Source: Lactobacillus sp.
GTDB taxonomy: Bacteria > Bacillota > Bacilli > Lactobacillales > Lactobacillaceae
Direction: 5' to 3'
Assembly (NCBI RefSeq): GCF_014803895.1
Contig: NZ_JAAVAU010000014.1
Location: forward strand, 1-45,983
DNA: 45,983 nucleotides
The translations under genes were made by a program, and so were the position numbers. Below are positions 26,331 to 38,480 of the stretch, one piece after another. Under the pieces are notes generated by a model. The model worked only from the letters and a program-made list of their open reading frames with translations. It did no database searches and was not told where the DNA came from. Within the stretch, counting starts at the first letter, position 1. Each line of letters opens with the position of its first letter.

Positions 26331-27461
26331 TTAACGTAAATCGTTATCTTGTGTAAAAAGTTCCAAAGTTACTTCTTCGTAATTCTTATTCTTCAAATCT
26401 GTCCCAGTCACTCCTAAAAGACGAATGCCATCTTCTAAAAAATTGGGAGTCTTATTATATAATTCTTTTGCTGTTTGAAAAATCTCAATTGCTTGATTGG
26501 TAGACTTATCTAATTTTTGCCTTTTAGTAATAGTTTCAAAATTATTACTGCGTATTTTTAACATTATTACATTGGCTGTAAGTTTTTGATCCTGAAGTTT
26601 TTTAGACAATTCCTGACTAAACTTTCTAATTGCGGTTAAAGCTTCATTTTGATTATGAATATTTGATTCAAAAGTGCGTTCTATTCCAATTGATTTCCGT
26701 TGTCTATCTGATTTCACTGGACTTGTATCAATTCCATGAGCATGAAGAGCAATTGCATAACCCATTTTTTTAAATCTTTTAATTAAAAAACGAACTGACA
26801 ATTGTTGTAAATCTCCACCATTAAAAATGCCTAATTCATGAAATTGTTCTTGAGTTTTTTTACCAATTCCCGGAAAATTTTCGATTTTTTGCTTAGCTAA
26901 AAATGCTTTAGCCTCAGTTGGCAAAATGACCGTTCTACCAAATGGCTTGGCATATTCTGAACCCATTTTAGCCAAAAATTTATTATAAGATACGCCAAAA
27001 GAAGAAGTTAAACCTGTTTTTCGATAAATATTTTGTTGCAACTTATTAGCTAAAACTACTGCTGAATCCACATTTAATTTATTTTCAGTTACATCCAAAT
27101 AAGCTTCATCTAACGCTACAGACTCTACTTGGTCAGTTAATTCATGCATTAAAGTATGGACTTGTTGAGAAACTGCCCGATATTTATCAAAATTAGGTGT
27201 GACAAACCTCACTTTATCTTCTGGAACTAACCGTAGTGCTTTAGCTGTAGGCATAGCCGAATGAACTCCATACTGACGAGCAGTATAATTGGCGGTTGCT
27301 ACAACTCCATGGCCATGATACTTTCGTGGATCATGACCAATAATTAAGGCCTTATTAGCAAGGGCCGGATTATCACGTATTTCTACTGAAGCATAAAATG
27401 CATCCATATCTAAATGGATAATCTTACGATGAGTATCATTTTCAGGCAATAATTCTAACAT
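26331..27461 (-). CDS. dinB: DNA polymerase IV (Y-family)
   Basis: A 376-aa translesion polymerase. Catalytic carboxylates lie in HLDMDAFYASVE (near 17-28) and SVALDEAYLDVT (near 113-124). Helix-hairpin-helix [12 protein letters not shown] follows near 195, then the little-finger domain. The C-terminus VTLELFTQ resembles a sliding-clamp binding peptide. It makes error-prone bypass synthesis. Its ATG overlaps the zwf stop by one base (TAATG), so it is coupled to a sugar-metabolism gene. I see no LexA-type operator in front. Confidence 0.94.
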   Translation of the reverse strand: MLELLPENDTHRKIIHLDMDAFYASVEIRDNPALANKALIIGHDPRKYHGHGVVATANYTARQYGVHSAMPTAKALRLVPEDKVRFVTPNFDKYRAVSQQVHTLMHELTDQVESVALDEAYLDVTENKLNVDSAVVLANKLQQNIYRKTGLTSSFGVSYNKFLAKMGSEYAKPFGRTVILPTEAKAFLAKQKIENFPGIGKKTQEQFHELGIFNGGDLQQLSVRFLIKRFKKMGYAIALHAHGIDTSPVKSDRQRKSIGIERTFESNIHNQNEALTAIRKFSQELSKKLQDQKLTANVIMLKIRSNNFETITKRQKLDKSTNQAIEIFQTAKELYNKTPNFLEDGIRLLGVTGTDLKNKNYEEVTLELFTQDNDLR

Positions 27462-28909
27462 TAATCATAAATCCAGTGTTCTTTTTTACCATCAAAAATT
27501 CTATCAGCACTTACCGGTCCAAGTTTGCCTGGCTGATATTGATCTGGCTTTTTACCAGCTTCATTTTGCTTTTCCCAAGCATCTTCTACAGCATCAACAA
27601 ATTTCCAGTACTGTTTAAGCTCTGTCCAATGAGTAAAATTAAGCCGATTAGCTACAAATACGTCATGTAATAACCTTTCATAACCATCAGGAACCTTAGA
27701 CATTTCTTCCTGAGAAAAACGATAGTCTAAATTTTCACGTCTTAATCCATCACCTGTGATCTTCTTACCATTGATAGTGAAGTAAATTTCGCTAACTGGG
27801 TCAATAATAATTGAGATATTGTTAGAATGTGCCTCTCCATATAAATTACTCATATGCTTTAAGATGATATCGATTCGAGAAACTTTTTCTTGTAAGTTTT
27901 TACCAGTTCTAAAATAAATTGGAACACCAGCTAAAGGTCCATTTTTAAATTCAGCTTTACCTGCAACAAACGTTTCAGTATGAGAATCAGCATTAACCTG
28001 ATCTTCTTCTAAATATTTAGGATGATCTTTACCTTCCAAATATTGGCCACGTACAAAATTCTTTTCAACATCTTCAGGAGTTGGAATAATTAAACTATTA
28101 AGTAACTCTTGCTTAGCTTTATGAACCGCATCAGAAGTCAAATCTGTTGGTTCCGGCATCGCTAAAAGAGTAATAATTTGGAAAATATGATTTTGGACCA
28201 TATCACGCAAAGCACCCGAACCATCATAATAACCACCACGTGTACCTACACCTAGGCTCTCAGCTAAAGTAACTTGAACATTTTGGATAAAATTACTATT
28301 CCATATATTTTTCACAATCGGATTGCTCATTCTTAATGGCATAATATTTTGAACCATTTCTTTGCCTAGATAGTGATCAATTCGATACACACAGTCTTCA
28401 CTAAAACTTGCACGAATTTCACGATTTAATTTTTCAGCTGATTTCAAATCATGACCAAATGGTTTTTCAATTACCAAACGATTAAAACCACTACCAGTTA
28501 ATTTTTGATCATTAATATGTTGTGCAATTGTACCAAAGAAACGTGGTGCCATTGCCATATAGAAAATACGGTTACCTTCTGCATGATACTTTTTATCTAA
28601 TTCACTTGCCATCTTTTTCAGTGCAATATAATGATTTATATCAGTTACATCGTGAGACTGGTAATAAAAGTGAGATACAAAATCTTGAACGTCATCCTTC
28701 TTAACCTCATGATGACTTTCATAAATAGCATCACTAACTTGTTGACGGAAATATTCATGTGACCATGGTCTTCTTGCTGTTCCAATTACAGCGAAGTGGG
28801 TTCTAATAAGACCCTTTTGATAGAGGTTAAATAAAGCTGGGTAAAGCTTACGATGAGCTAAATCGCCGGATCCACCAAAAAGAAGCATAACAACAGGAAT
28901 ATTTTTCAT
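27461..28909 (-). CDS. zwf: Glucose-6-phosphate 1-dehydrogenase
   Basis: A 482-aa enzyme. The NADP-binding LFGGSGDLAHRKLYPAL starts near residue 9, the substrate/catalytic segment RIDHYLGKE with the key histidine lies near 175-183, and IEKPFGHD near 150. It oxidises glucose-6-phosphate to 6-phosphogluconolactone and supplies NADPH. The frame is open 10 codons upstream, but GAGAGGAAG precedes the ATG at 28909 and the Rossmann motif follows at family spacing. It starts a new operon after the yajC terminator: zwf-dinB-nrnA-cshB. Confidence 0.95.
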   Translation of the reverse strand: MKNIPVVMLLFGGSGDLAHRKLYPALFNLYQKGLIRTHFAVIGTARRPWSHEYFRQQVSDAIYESHHEVKKDDVQDFVSHFYYQSHDVTDINHYIALKKMASELDKKYHAEGNRIFYMAMAPRFFGTIAQHINDQKLTGSGFNRLVIEKPFGHDLKSAEKLNREIRASFSEDCVYRIDHYLGKEMVQNIMPLRMSNPIVKNIWNSNFIQNVQVTLAESLGVGTRGGYYDGSGALRDMVQNHIFQIITLLAMPEPTDLTSDAVHKAKQELLNSLIIPTPEDVEKNFVRGQYLEGKDHPKYLEEDQVNADSHTETFVAGKAEFKNGPLAGVPIYFRTGKNLQEKVSRIDIILKHMSNLYGEAHSNNISIIIDPVSEIYFTINGKKITGDGLRRENLDYRFSQEEMSKVPDGYERLLHDVFVANRLNFTHWTELKQYWKFVDAVEDAWEKQNEAGKKPDQYQPGKLGPVSADRIFDGKKEHWIYD

Positions 28910-28973
28910 AGGTAACTTCCTCTCTAAAAACTTTTTCATCTTTCATTTTACTATAATAAAAAATAGATAAAAT

Positions 28974-29001
28974 AAAAAAAGCGTCAATTGACGCTTTTTT
29001 A
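28974..29001 (-). terminator. Terminator behind yajC
   Basis: AAAAAAGCGTCAA/TTGACGCTTTTTT is a perfect self-complementary stem with A and T runs, located directly after the yajC stop. Confidence 0.85.
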
Positions 29002-29457
29002 TTAATTTTCATCTTTTTCATCTGCAGTTGAAGTTTCGTTTGATTCAGACTTTTTATCATCTGCTTTAACATCAGAATTTTCAACATTAGTTTTAGCAGT
29101 CTCTTCATTTGCTTCAGAAGCTTCTTCTTGCTTTTCTACGTTCTTATCTTCACTAGCCTTTGCTGGTAAAACTTGACGGATAGCCATACGACTAAAAGTT
29201 AAAAAGATACCATTAGCATCGACAACAACTGTATTGTCATCTTTATTAATTGAATCAATCTTACCGTGGAGACCATCAACTAAAACCACACGGTCACCAG
29301 CCTTTAATTCGTTCATCATTTCCATACGCTTTTGTTGTTGCTTCTTTTGTGGACGAATCATTGCAAAGTAAGAAAACGCAAATAATGCAATCAAAATAAT
29401 AATCATCATCATACTATTATTACCACCAGCTGCTTGGGCTAACATAAATATATTCAA
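29002..29457 (-). CDS. yajC: Sec translocon accessory protein YajC
   Basis: A 151-aa protein. One membrane helix (MMMIIILIALFAFSYFAMI at about 16-34) is followed by RPQKKQQQKR and the YajC core (LKAGDRVVLVDGLHGKID near 51-68), then a long acidic tail of about 50 residues rich in E, K and N. It binds SecDF/YidC in the translocase. The frame starts at TTG (29457), with GAGGTG 7 nt upstream; an ATG four codons later (29445) is the alternative. It lies 75 bp behind ruvB. Confidence 0.93.
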   Translation of the reverse strand: MNIFMLAQAAGGNNSMMMIIILIALFAFSYFAMIRPQKKQQQKRMEMMNELKAGDRVVLVDGLHGKIDSINKDDNTVVVDANGIFLTFSRMAIRQVLPAKASEDKNVEKQEEASEANEETAKTNVENSDVKADDKKSESNETSTADEKDEN

Positions 29458-29532
29458 TCTTCTTCACCTCGTAATACTACATTACAAATATCTAATATAC
29501 TATTATACCTTACTTATTCTAAAAGAAAAACA

Positions 29533-30543
29533 TTACTCAGACTTATGAGGATTCAAACCTAATTGCAAATATGCTTTATCAGTAACTGCTCGTCCACGTT
29601 GCGTTCTAATGATAAAACCTTTTTGAAGTAAATAGGGTTCATATACCTCTTCTATTGTGTCACGATCTTCACCAATATTGGCAGCTAAAGTTTTAATACC
29701 TACAGGGCCACCATCATAATTTTCAATCATTACCCGTAAAATTTTGCGGTCAGTTTGATCAAGACCTTCACTATCAACCTCTAACTGTGATAAAGCATGT
29801 TTAGTAGTTGGTAACGAAATGGCTTCCTCTTCCTTAACTTCTGCAAAATCACGTACTCGCTTTAATAAACGATTAGCCACACGTGGCGTACCACGAGAGC
29901 GACGCGCTAATTCAATTGCAGCTTCAGGGTTTATTTTTGTATTAAAAACATCACTAGAACGTAAGATTATTTTTTCTAAATCAGTAATATTGTAATATTG
30001 CATGTGTTCCACAATCCCAAAACGATCTCGCAATGGTGCAGAAAGTTGGCCAGCACGCGTTGTTGCCCCAATCAAGGTAAATGGTGGTAGAGGCACATGA
30101 ACTGCGTGCGTAGTCTGTCCTTGACCTACAACAATATCAATATAGTAATCCTCCATTGCCGAATAGAGTACTTCTTCTACAGGCTTAGCTAAGCGATGAA
30201 TTTCATCAATAAATAGAACATCCCCTGGATCTAATTCTGAAAGCAATGCTACTAAATCACCGGCTTTCTCAATTGCTGGTCCCGAAGTACTCTTTAAATG
30301 GACTTCCATTTCATTAGCAATTACAAAAGCAAGCGTAGTTTTACCTAGGCCAGGCGGTCCATAAAGCAAAACGTGATCAAGTGCCTCGTCACGTTTTTTA
30401 GCAGCCTTAATATAAATACTCATTTCATCTTTAACTTTATCCTGACCAATATATTGACTTAAAGATTGAGGACGTAATGAAAGTTCAACTTCCTCCTCAG
30501 TTTGACTGCTTTGAGAATCGACAAGTCTTTCTTCTTCTGACAC
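29533..30543 (-). CDS. ruvB: Holliday junction branch-migration motor RuvB
   Basis: A 336-aa AAA+ ATPase. [16 protein letters not shown] lies at the N-terminus, Walker A is [10 protein letters not shown] near 60, Walker B is LFIDEIHRL near 109, GATTRAG is sensor 1 near 159-165, and a winged helix with RTQRGR follows near 313. It drives branch migration with RuvA. The start is GTG, behind GGAAGTGA. It belongs to the mutS-mutL-ruvA-ruvB operon. Confidence 0.97.
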   Translation of the reverse strand: MSEEERLVDSQSSQTEEEVELSLRPQSLSQYIGQDKVKDEMSIYIKAAKKRDEALDHVLLYGPPGLGKTTLAFVIANEMEVHLKSTSGPAIEKAGDLVALLSELDPGDVLFIDEIHRLAKPVEEVLYSAMEDYYIDIVVGQGQTTHAVHVPLPPFTLIGATTRAGQLSAPLRDRFGIVEHMQYYNITDLEKIILRSSDVFNTKINPEAAIELARRSRGTPRVANRLLKRVRDFAEVKEEEAISLPTTKHALSQLEVDSEGLDQTDRKILRVMIENYDGGPVGIKTLAANIGEDRDTIEEVYEPYLLQKGFIIRTQRGRAVTDKAYLQLGLNPHKSE

Positions 30544-30571
30544 AAAATCACTTCCTATTTTGACTTAATTT

Positions 30572-31150
30572 CTACTTCTTTAATAATAAAGACAAGGCCT
30601 TTTTAATATACCCATCTGCTGTATCCTCAGGTAATTTGGCTAAATCAGGTGTTACTTTATCAATTTCTTTTTGAGTATATCCCAGTGCTCCTAAAGCTAA
30701 AATAGCATCTTGCAAGCTTGCAGATAAACTTTCTTTAACTGCATTCTTTTGAACATAATCACCAAGCTTACCTTTCAAATCAAGTACAATTTGTGAAGCA
30801 GTCTTTTTACCAATACCTGGAAACTTAGTTAAATATTTAACTTCACCTTGTTGAATTGCACTCGCTAATGAATCTGTATCTTCTGCAGCCATAATTGCAA
30901 GGGCAGACTTAGGTCCTATTCCAGAAACTGAAAGTAATTTTAAAAATAAATCCTTATCTTCATTACTTATAAAACCATACAAAGTAATTCCCGTGTCACG
31001 GACAATTTGCTCAACATAAATTGTAGCCTTTTTACCTTCTTCATAACTATATGGGGTAGGTGAATAAATCTTATATCCCACTCCACCAACATCTAAAACA
31101 ATATAGCCTGGTAAAATTTGAGCAACAATTCCTTTTAAGTATTCGTACAT
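30572..31150 (-). CDS. ruvA: Holliday junction DNA-binding protein RuvA
   Basis: A 192-aa protein. The N-terminal OB fold ([20 protein letters not shown]) is followed by two helix-hairpin-helix motifs ([15 protein letters not shown] near 73-87; [20 protein letters not shown] near 109-128) and the C-terminal RuvB-binding domain. It binds four-way junctions. It is 9 bp behind mutL and 28 bp ahead of ruvB. Confidence 0.96.
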   Translation of the reverse strand: MYEYLKGIVAQILPGYIVLDVGGVGYKIYSPTPYSYEEGKKATIYVEQIVRDTGITLYGFISNEDKDLFLKLLSVSGIGPKSALAIMAAEDTDSLASAIQQGEVKYLTKFPGIGKKTASQIVLDLKGKLGDYVQKNAVKESLSASLQDAILALGALGYTQKEIDKVTPDLAKLPEDTADGYIKKALSLLLKK

Positions 31151-31159
31151 TTTATATCC

Positions 31160-33040
31160 TTATTCATTCTTTTTAAACATTTTATTTAAATCGTTTTTAC
31201 TCAAACTAACGATAATTATCTTGCCATCACTATCACGATAGGGGTCGGATGTATACGATAGTTTTTCAATTAAAGCTGTAGCTTCTAGATTAGATAATTT
31301 TGAGCTGGAATATGAGTGATCTTTAACTATTACTTGAGCCACTTGAGTCTTTAGCTGATCGAGATCATCATTAGTAGCATTTAAATAAAGTTCAATTAAT
31401 TGCCGTACGCGTTTTTCAGTATCCTTTTCAATCCAAGTAGGATATGTTCGCATTATCAAGGTATTTTGACCAAAGTCTTCTAATTCAATTCCTATCTTTT
31501 GAACTTGTGTCAAATTATCCTTTAACTTTAAGTAATCGATATTAGAAAACGTTAATACAATTGGTGCAAGCAAAGTTTGTTGGTTAGATTTGTTCGCTTG
31601 TAATTGCGCTAAAATATCATCAAAAGCAATTCGTCGTTGCGCGGCTACTTGATCAATTAAATACAAACCACCATTATTTTGAGCCAATAAGTAGGCTCCC
31701 ATTTGTCCAATATAAGTTAATTTAGGCAAACGACTTTCTACAACTTCTTCACCTGGAGACACAACAGTTGTACTTGAGGAACTTTTTGGAAAAGGTTTTA
31801 GCATCATTTGCAGAGCAACATTTTTATCCCAAGTATCAGTAATCAGATACTGCTGATCATTGCGAGGATGATTAAGACTTACAAACTCACCCACAGTTTC
31901 ATTAACTTCCGGAACTGGGTCCTTTTCTTTTTCAGGTTCCAAGATAATCGGTCGAGTTGGATTAACAATATTTTTGTTTAAATTAAACTTTAACTGATCA
32001 ACCTTAGTTTCATTGGGGCGTGCAGTTAAATTTTCTAATCCTAAACTTTCCTGATGACCATCAAGTAAAACATTACTAATTGTCTCTGTTAATAAACGTT
32101 CGAGTTCTTTTTCTTTAGAAAGTCGAACTTCTTGTTTAGTAGGGTGAACATTAACATCCACCAAAACTGGATCTAACTCAATTTTAAGTACAGCAATCGG
32201 ATAACGTTTTGCCCCCAATTTATTTGCATAACCATTCATGATAGCTTGCGTTAAATGATAATTATGTACATAACGGCCATTCAAAAGTAAGGTAATAAAA
32301 TTACGATTAGACCTGGTGTCATCTGGGCTAGAAATTAAACCTGAAATTTTAAAATCAGGTGTTTCTCCTTGAATTAATAACATTTTTTCTGCCAAATGTC
32401 GGCTATAAATTTTTGCTATATCTTGACGTAAGTTATTACGACCATTCGTCTTCAAAAGTACTTTACCATTATTTGACAAAGTAAAGGCTATCTCTGGATG
32501 TCCTAATGCTAAACGATTAACAATATCAACAATTTTTAAAATTTCTGTTCGCTCAGATCGTAAATACTTTAGTCGAGCTGGAGTATTAAAAAATAAATCC
32601 TCAACCCTAATCTTAGTTCCTTGTGGTGAAGGTGCATCTTCTTGCAGCTTCTTTTCTCCACCAGCAAAAACAGCTCTCACCCCACCTTGATTATTACTGC
32701 TAGTAACAATCTCAACATGAGCAACTGCCGCAATTGAAGCTAAAGCTTCACCTCTAAACCCCAAAGTTCCGATATTAAATAAATCACGCTCATTATTAAT
32801 CTTGCTAGTGGCATGTCGTCTAAAGGCTAAATCAATCTCATCTCCACTAATTCCTGAACCATTATCCTGCACAATGATTTTTTGCAAACCAGCATTAACA
32901 AAATCAATTCTAATTCTTGTACTACCAGCATCAATTGAATTTTCACATAATTCTTTAACTACACTAGCAGGTCTTTCAATAACTTCACCAGCAGCAATTT
33001 GATTAGTTAATTCGGTTGAAAGTTCATGAATTTGTGCCAT
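31160..33040 (-). CDS. mutL: DNA mismatch repair protein MutL (endonuclease motifs degenerate)
   Basis: A 626-aa protein. The N-terminal GHKL ATPase is intact: [14 protein letters not shown] near 29-42, DNGSGI near 59-64, [16 protein letters not shown] near 93-102. The linker and C-terminal dimerisation domain follow. In MutH-less bacteria MutL normally carries a C-terminal endonuclease motif DQHAxxExxxxE. Here the same place reads [12 protein letters not shown] (from D463), so H, both E residues and the later CPHGRP-like motif are replaced. It still should couple MutS recognition to repair, but nicking activity is doubtful. It lies 5 bp behind mutS. Confidence 0.95.
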   Translation of the reverse strand: MAQIHELSTELTNQIAAGEVIERPASVVKELCENSIDAGSTRIRIDFVNAGLQKIIVQDNGSGISGDEIDLAFRRHATSKINNERDLFNIGTLGFRGEALASIAAVAHVEIVTSSNNQGGVRAVFAGGEKKLQEDAPSPQGTKIRVEDLFFNTPARLKYLRSERTEILKIVDIVNRLALGHPEIAFTLSNNGKVLLKTNGRNNLRQDIAKIYSRHLAEKMLLIQGETPDFKISGLISSPDDTRSNRNFITLLLNGRYVHNYHLTQAIMNGYANKLGAKRYPIAVLKIELDPVLVDVNVHPTKQEVRLSKEKELERLLTETISNVLLDGHQESLGLENLTARPNETKVDQLKFNLNKNIVNPTRPIILEPEKEKDPVPEVNETVGEFVSLNHPRNDQQYLITDTWDKNVALQMMLKPFPKSSSSTTVVSPGEEVVESRLPKLTYIGQMGAYLLAQNNGGLYLIDQVAAQRRIAFDDILAQLQANKSNQQTLLAPIVLTFSNIDYLKLKDNLTQVQKIGIELEDFGQNTLIMRTYPTWIEKDTEKRVRQLIELYLNATNDDLDQLKTQVAQVIVKDHSYSSSKLSNLEATALIEKLSYTSDPYRDSDGKIIIVSLSKNDLNKMFKKNE

Positions 33041-33045
33041 TAATG

Positions 33046-35619
33046 TTATTCACCCTTATCCTGTTTTAAATCACGTTGCCATTGTGCGACTAATTCCATT
33101 ACTTGGAGAGGCGTTTTATCAGCTAAGTAAATATTTTGAATATCATCTAAAACATCTTTTTGGTTATCAGAAATTGTCGGTACTTTAGGCTTATTAAACA
33201 AATCAAGTTGTTCATTAGCGGATTGTAAATCATTCGCACCTTGAGCTTCAAGACTATGCAACATCGTGGTTGCTTCACGCAAAACCTTATGTGGAAGACC
33301 TGCTAATTGAGCTACATGGATACCATAAGATTGATCGGCAGGTCCTGGTAGAATTTTATGTAAGAATATTAACTTACCATTTTCTTCAGTTGCCCCAACG
33401 TGAATATTTTTTAAGTGATTTAAAGTTTGATCTAGCTCTGTTAATTCATGATAGTGAGTTGCAAAAAGTGTCTTAGCACCAACTTTATCATGAAGATATT
33501 TTACAATTGCTCCGGCCAAAGCCATACCATCGTAAGTAGCAGTACCACGGCCAATTTCATCAAATAAAATTAATGAACGTTTAGTAGCATGTTGTAAAGC
33601 TTCATTAGCTTCACTCATTTCAACCATAAATGTACTTTGACCAGAAATCAAATCATCAGCCGCTCCAATACGAGTAAAAATTTGATCAAAAATTGGCAAA
33701 ATAGCACTATCTGCTGGTACAAAGCAACCAATTTGAGCCATAACAGCAATCAAAGCCATTTGACGCATATAAGTTGACTTACCTGACATGTTAGGACCAG
33801 TAATCAAAAATACTTCAGTATTTTTATCCATTTCAACATCATTTGGAATATAACTGCCCGCACTCATTACCTGCTCAACAACTGGATGGCGACCATTTTT
33901 AACATCGATTTTCTCACTATCGATTACCATAGTAGGACGAATATAATTATTTTGCTCACTTACACTGGCAAAAGCTGTCAAAATATCTAAACTAGCAAGT
34001 TGCTTACCTAATTTTTGCAAAACAGGGATATATTTTTTTACATCCTCGCGCAATTTAACGAAGATATCATATTCTAATCCTGTCGACTTTGCTTCAGACT
34101 CTAAAATTAGTGCTTCATGTTCCTTTAATTCAGGTGTAATATAACGCTCTGCATTAGTTAGAGTCTGTTTTCTTGTATAACGATCAGTGGGCACCTTTCC
34201 TTTATTAGAATTAGTAACTTCAATATAGTAACCAAAGACTTTGTTATAACCCACCTTTAAATTATTAATGCCCGTACTTTCTCGTTCACTGGCCTGCATT
34301 TCAGTAATCCATTTTTTACCATTAGTCATAGCATCACGATAAGTATCTAATTGGCTTGAAACCCCCTGGCGAATAATCCCACCTTCAGTTGTAGAAAGAG
34401 GTGGATCATCCACGATCGTCTTTTTAATTAAATCACGTACACCAGTAAGGGGATCGATTTGACTAGCAAAATCAACTAAAACTGGATTAGCTGAATCTTT
34501 CAATACATTTAAAATTTCAGGAACGGCTGCTAAAGAGTTAGCAAGTTGCAACATCTCACGCGCATTAACAGAACCAAAAGCAATGCGACCAGTTAAACGT
34601 TCTAAATCATAAACGCCTTTGAGATTATCAATAATATTTTCTCTAGTGAAATAATCATCAAAAAGTGCTTGGACCATATCTTGTCGAGCCTTAATCGCAC
34701 TAGCAGATAAAAGAGGCCGCTCAATCCAAGATTTGAGCAATCTGCCTCCCATTGCAGTACTAGTTTTATCTAGTAACCAAAAAAGGGAACCCATCTTCTT
34801 ACCAGTCTTGGCAGACTTGATTAATTCCAAATTAGTTTGTACAACGTGAGACATTTGTAAGTATTGGGTAGGTTCATAACTTTGGGCAACTTGTAAGTGA
34901 GCTAAGCTTCGCTTTTGAGTAGAAAGTAAATAAGCAACTAATTGGCGAGTTGCTTCAATTTCAGCTTTATTAGTTAAATTTTGTTTTACATAAGAAAGTT
35001 CCGCATGTTCACCATCTAATTTAACTGGTTCAGAAACAGTAATATTAGCTTTTTGCAAAAATTCTTTATTTTGTGCCGTCAAAATTCCATTAAAAACTAC
35101 TTCCTTAGTTTGTAAAGAAAGAAGTTCATTAGCAATAGCTTCCCAATCTTTTAAGTGAGTTGCAAAAATTTCACCAGTTGATACATCACTATAAGCTAAA
35201 CCAAAACCAGCACTAGTCGAAACCACCGAAGTCAAATAATTATTTTCCTTTGCTTGATTAGGACTAGCATTCATCATAGTACCTGGCGTGATTAATTGTA
35301 CGATTCCGCGTTTAACCATACCTTTAGCTTGTTTAGGATCTTCAAGTTGATCACAAATTGCTACCTTATAACCTTTTTCAACTAGAGTATTCACATAAGT
35401 ATCTACTGCTAAGTGAGGCATCCCCGCCATTGGAATCGGATTTTTAGTTTTATTAGAGCGATGTGTCAAAGTAAGTTCTAAAATTTGTGCACCTTTAACT
35501 GCATCATCTTCAAAAAGTTCATAAAAGTCGCCCACACGATAAAACAAAAATGCATCAGGATATTGTTCCTTAATTTCGTAATATTGTTGCATCATGGGAG
35601 TTGTATCTTTTTTAGCCAT
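33046..35619 (-). CDS. mutS: DNA mismatch repair protein MutS
   Basis: An 857-aa protein. The N-terminal mismatch-recognition domain begins [20 protein letters not shown] and carries the [11 protein letters not shown] stretch with the F-x-E wedge. Core and lever follow, then the ATPase with P-loop [13 protein letters not shown] near 607 and Walker [17 protein letters not shown] near 685. The tail LDLFNKPK is a possible clamp-binding peptide. AGAAAGGATC precedes the ATG at 35619. First gene of the repair operon, with a TATAAT directly behind the groEL-side terminator. Confidence 0.97.
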   Translation of the reverse strand: MAKKDTTPMMQQYYEIKEQYPDAFLFYRVGDFYELFEDDAVKGAQILELTLTHRSNKTKNPIPMAGMPHLAVDTYVNTLVEKGYKVAICDQLEDPKQAKGMVKRGIVQLITPGTMMNASPNQAKENNYLTSVVSTSAGFGLAYSDVSTGEIFATHLKDWEAIANELLSLQTKEVVFNGILTAQNKEFLQKANITVSEPVKLDGEHAELSYVKQNLTNKAEIEATRQLVAYLLSTQKRSLAHLQVAQSYEPTQYLQMSHVVQTNLELIKSAKTGKKMGSLFWLLDKTSTAMGGRLLKSWIERPLLSASAIKARQDMVQALFDDYFTRENIIDNLKGVYDLERLTGRIAFGSVNAREMLQLANSLAAVPEILNVLKDSANPVLVDFASQIDPLTGVRDLIKKTIVDDPPLSTTEGGIIRQGVSSQLDTYRDAMTNGKKWITEMQASERESTGINNLKVGYNKVFGYYIEVTNSNKGKVPTDRYTRKQTLTNAERYITPELKEHEALILESEAKSTGLEYDIFVKLREDVKKYIPVLQKLGKQLASLDILTAFASVSEQNNYIRPTMVIDSEKIDVKNGRHPVVEQVMSAGSYIPNDVEMDKNTEVFLITGPNMSGKSTYMRQMALIAVMAQIGCFVPADSAILPIFDQIFTRIGAADDLISGQSTFMVEMSEANEALQHATKRSLILFDEIGRGTATYDGMALAGAIVKYLHDKVGAKTLFATHYHELTELDQTLNHLKNIHVGATEENGKLIFLHKILPGPADQSYGIHVAQLAGLPHKVLREATTMLHSLEAQGANDLQSANEQLDLFNKPKVPTISDNQKDVLDDIQNIYLADKTPLQVMELVAQWQRDLKQDKGE

Positions 35620-35664
35620 TAAGTGATCCTTTCTGCGCAAAAACTACTTACCTATTATAACGTA

Positions 35665-35691
35665 AAAAAGCTGACTATAAGAAGTCAGCTC
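35665..35691 (-). terminator. Second terminator downstream of groEL
   Basis: On the minus strand AGCTGACT pairs with AGTCAGCT around a short loop, followed by T6. It insulates mutS; a TATAAT for mutS follows a few bases later. Confidence 0.75.
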
Positions 35692-35705
35692 AATACATTA
35701 ATTAT

Positions 35706-35750
35706 TAAAAAGAAAATCCTCAAAGGCGTCTTACTCACCACCTTTAAGGA
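35706..35750 (-). terminator. First terminator downstream of groEL
   Basis: On the minus strand TCCTTAAAGG pairs with CCTTTGAGGA (one mismatch), followed by TTTTCTTTTT. It lies about 75 bp after the groEL stop. Confidence 0.7.
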
Positions 35751-35822
35751 CCTTACTTTTTTATTTTAAAACAATTATTAAATTAATGAAGTTTTAGTTT
35801 AAAAACAAAGCTAGTTTTTTAA

Positions 35823-37454
<1,632 letters not shown>

Positions 37455-37480
37455 TTAATGCCACCTTTTTATAAAATTTA

Positions 37481-37765
37481 TTACTTAACAACAGCTAAGA
37501 TATCTTTTTCGTGAAGTACTAAGTACTTTTCACCTTCATAGTTAATGTCAGTGCCAGAGTACTTTTCAAAGAAGACAGTTTCTCCTTTGTTTACTGACAT
37601 AGGGATAATTTCACCATTAACTGTACGGGCACCTTCACCGACAGCTACGATTTGACCTTCTTGAGGTTTTTCTTTAGCGTTAGAAGCTAGGACAATGCCT
37701 CCAACCTTTTCTTCTTCTTCGTCTTTAACTTTAACGATCACGCGATCACCGATTGGTTGTAACAC
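37481..37765 (-). CDS. groES: Co-chaperonin GroES
   Basis: A 94-aa protein with the family start [26 protein letters not shown], including the mobile loop, and the C-terminal strand [11 protein letters not shown]. The start is GTG, behind a strong AGGAGGGA. It is the first gene of the groESL operon and lies downstream of the CIRCE operators. Confidence 0.97.
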   Translation of the reverse strand: MLQPIGDRVIVKVKDEEEEKVGGIVLASNAKEKPQEGQIVAVGEGARTVNGEIIPMSVNKGETVFFEKYSGTDINYEGEKYLVLHEKDILAVVK

Positions 37766-37804
37766 GTTTAGTCCCTCCTATGTTGTATAATCAAATTAAA
37801 TTCT

Positions 37805-37831
37805 TTAGCACTTATTTCATTCAAGTGCTAA
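37805..37831. promoter_or_regulatory. CIRCE operator 1 (HrcA site)
   Basis: TTAGCACTT-N9-AAGTGCTAA is a perfect inverted repeat with the exact CIRCE spacing, differing from the consensus TTAGCACTC/GAGTGCTAA at one symmetric position. It lies in the 5' leader just behind the transcription start. Confidence 0.93.
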
Positions 37832-37843
37832 CTTACAATTACG

Positions 37844-37872
37844 ATAGTAACCCGTTTAGAAAATTATTGCAA
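37844..37872 (-). promoter_or_regulatory. groESL promoter
   Basis: On the minus strand there is TTGCAA (37867-37872), a 17-bp spacer and TACTAT (37844-37849), placed between the two CIRCE elements. Confidence 0.75.
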
Positions 37873-37889
37873 GTATTTTTACTAAAAAA

Positions 37890-37916
37890 TTAGCACTTTT
37901 TTATCTAGAGTGCTAA
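37890..37916. promoter_or_regulatory. CIRCE operator 2 (HrcA site)
   Basis: TTAGCACTT-N9-GAGTGCTAA matches the CIRCE consensus except for one base. It lies 17 bp upstream of the -35 box. The 147 bp between here and 38064 hold no gene beyond the terminator at 38021. Confidence 0.93.
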
Positions 37917-38020
37917 TAGAATTCTAGATTGCCTTTATATCATGGCTTACAACCTGTATTTTTTCACTTTCAAAGTAATCTTTCTCCTAATATTATTCTT
38001 GAATTTTTATATAGAGTATT

Positions 38021-38051
38021 AAAAAAGCACGCAACAACAACTATTACGCGC
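38021..38051 (-). terminator. Terminator of the LytTR-DUF3021 operon
   Basis: On the minus strand GCGCGTAA pairs with TTGCGTGC (two G-U pairs), followed by T6. Confidence 0.75.
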
Positions 38052-38063
38052 TATAAGAATTTT

Positions 38064-38477
38064 TTATAATTTTTTATTTACTTTTTGAACACTATTTTTG
38101 ATTATAGAAAAAATAATTAGCCAAATAATTCCATATCCAATCCAGTAAACAATTGTAAAAATAAGTAAGACTACTGGTTCAAAATTAATCCAAGAGTTGA
38201 TACCATATAAAATTAATAAGGTAAAGTAAATTAATAAGGATTGAATTAATGTTGCTTTACCTAAAGAAAGGTTTTCTATTTGAAAGATTGCACCAGTGCT
38301 TCCTTCAATAAAAGCAATTAATAAAGTTGAAATAATTGCTAGATTAACTTCACCAACAGAAAGTGTCTCGATTATATTTTGAGAATTCAAGATTGCATAT
38401 ACAATTACTAATACGATTGGGCCAAACCCCATCGCAAGTAATCCTCTCATCAAGAAGTTTTTAACAAAAGCTCTCAT
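38064..38477 (-). CDS. DUF3021 family membrane protein
   Basis: A 137-aa protein with four transmembrane helices (about 12-31, 44-62, 78-94, 103-128) and the conserved EGSTGAIFQIENLSL loop. DUF3021 proteins are nearly always encoded next to a LytTR DNA-binding protein and are thought to control its activity, as in the two-gene LytTR regulatory systems of streptococci. AAGAAAGGAG precedes the ATG, 3 bp behind the LytTR gene. Confidence 0.88.
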   Translation of the reverse strand: MRAFVKNFLMRGLLAMGFGPIVLVIVYAILNSQNIIETLSVGEVNLAIISTLLIAFIEGSTGAIFQIENLSLGKATLIQSLLIYFTLLILYGINSWINFEPVVLLIFTIVYWIGYGIIWLIIFSIIKNSVQKVNKKL

Positions 38478-38480
38478 GAT

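Noticed and set aside
28848..29108. An 86-codon minus-strand frame across the yajC-zwf junction
   Set aside because: It is out of frame with both genes, crosses the terminator and has no RBS.
35665..35750. A regulatory RNA between groEL and mutS
   Set aside because: Both hairpins have T runs in the groEL direction and are sufficiently explained as terminators.
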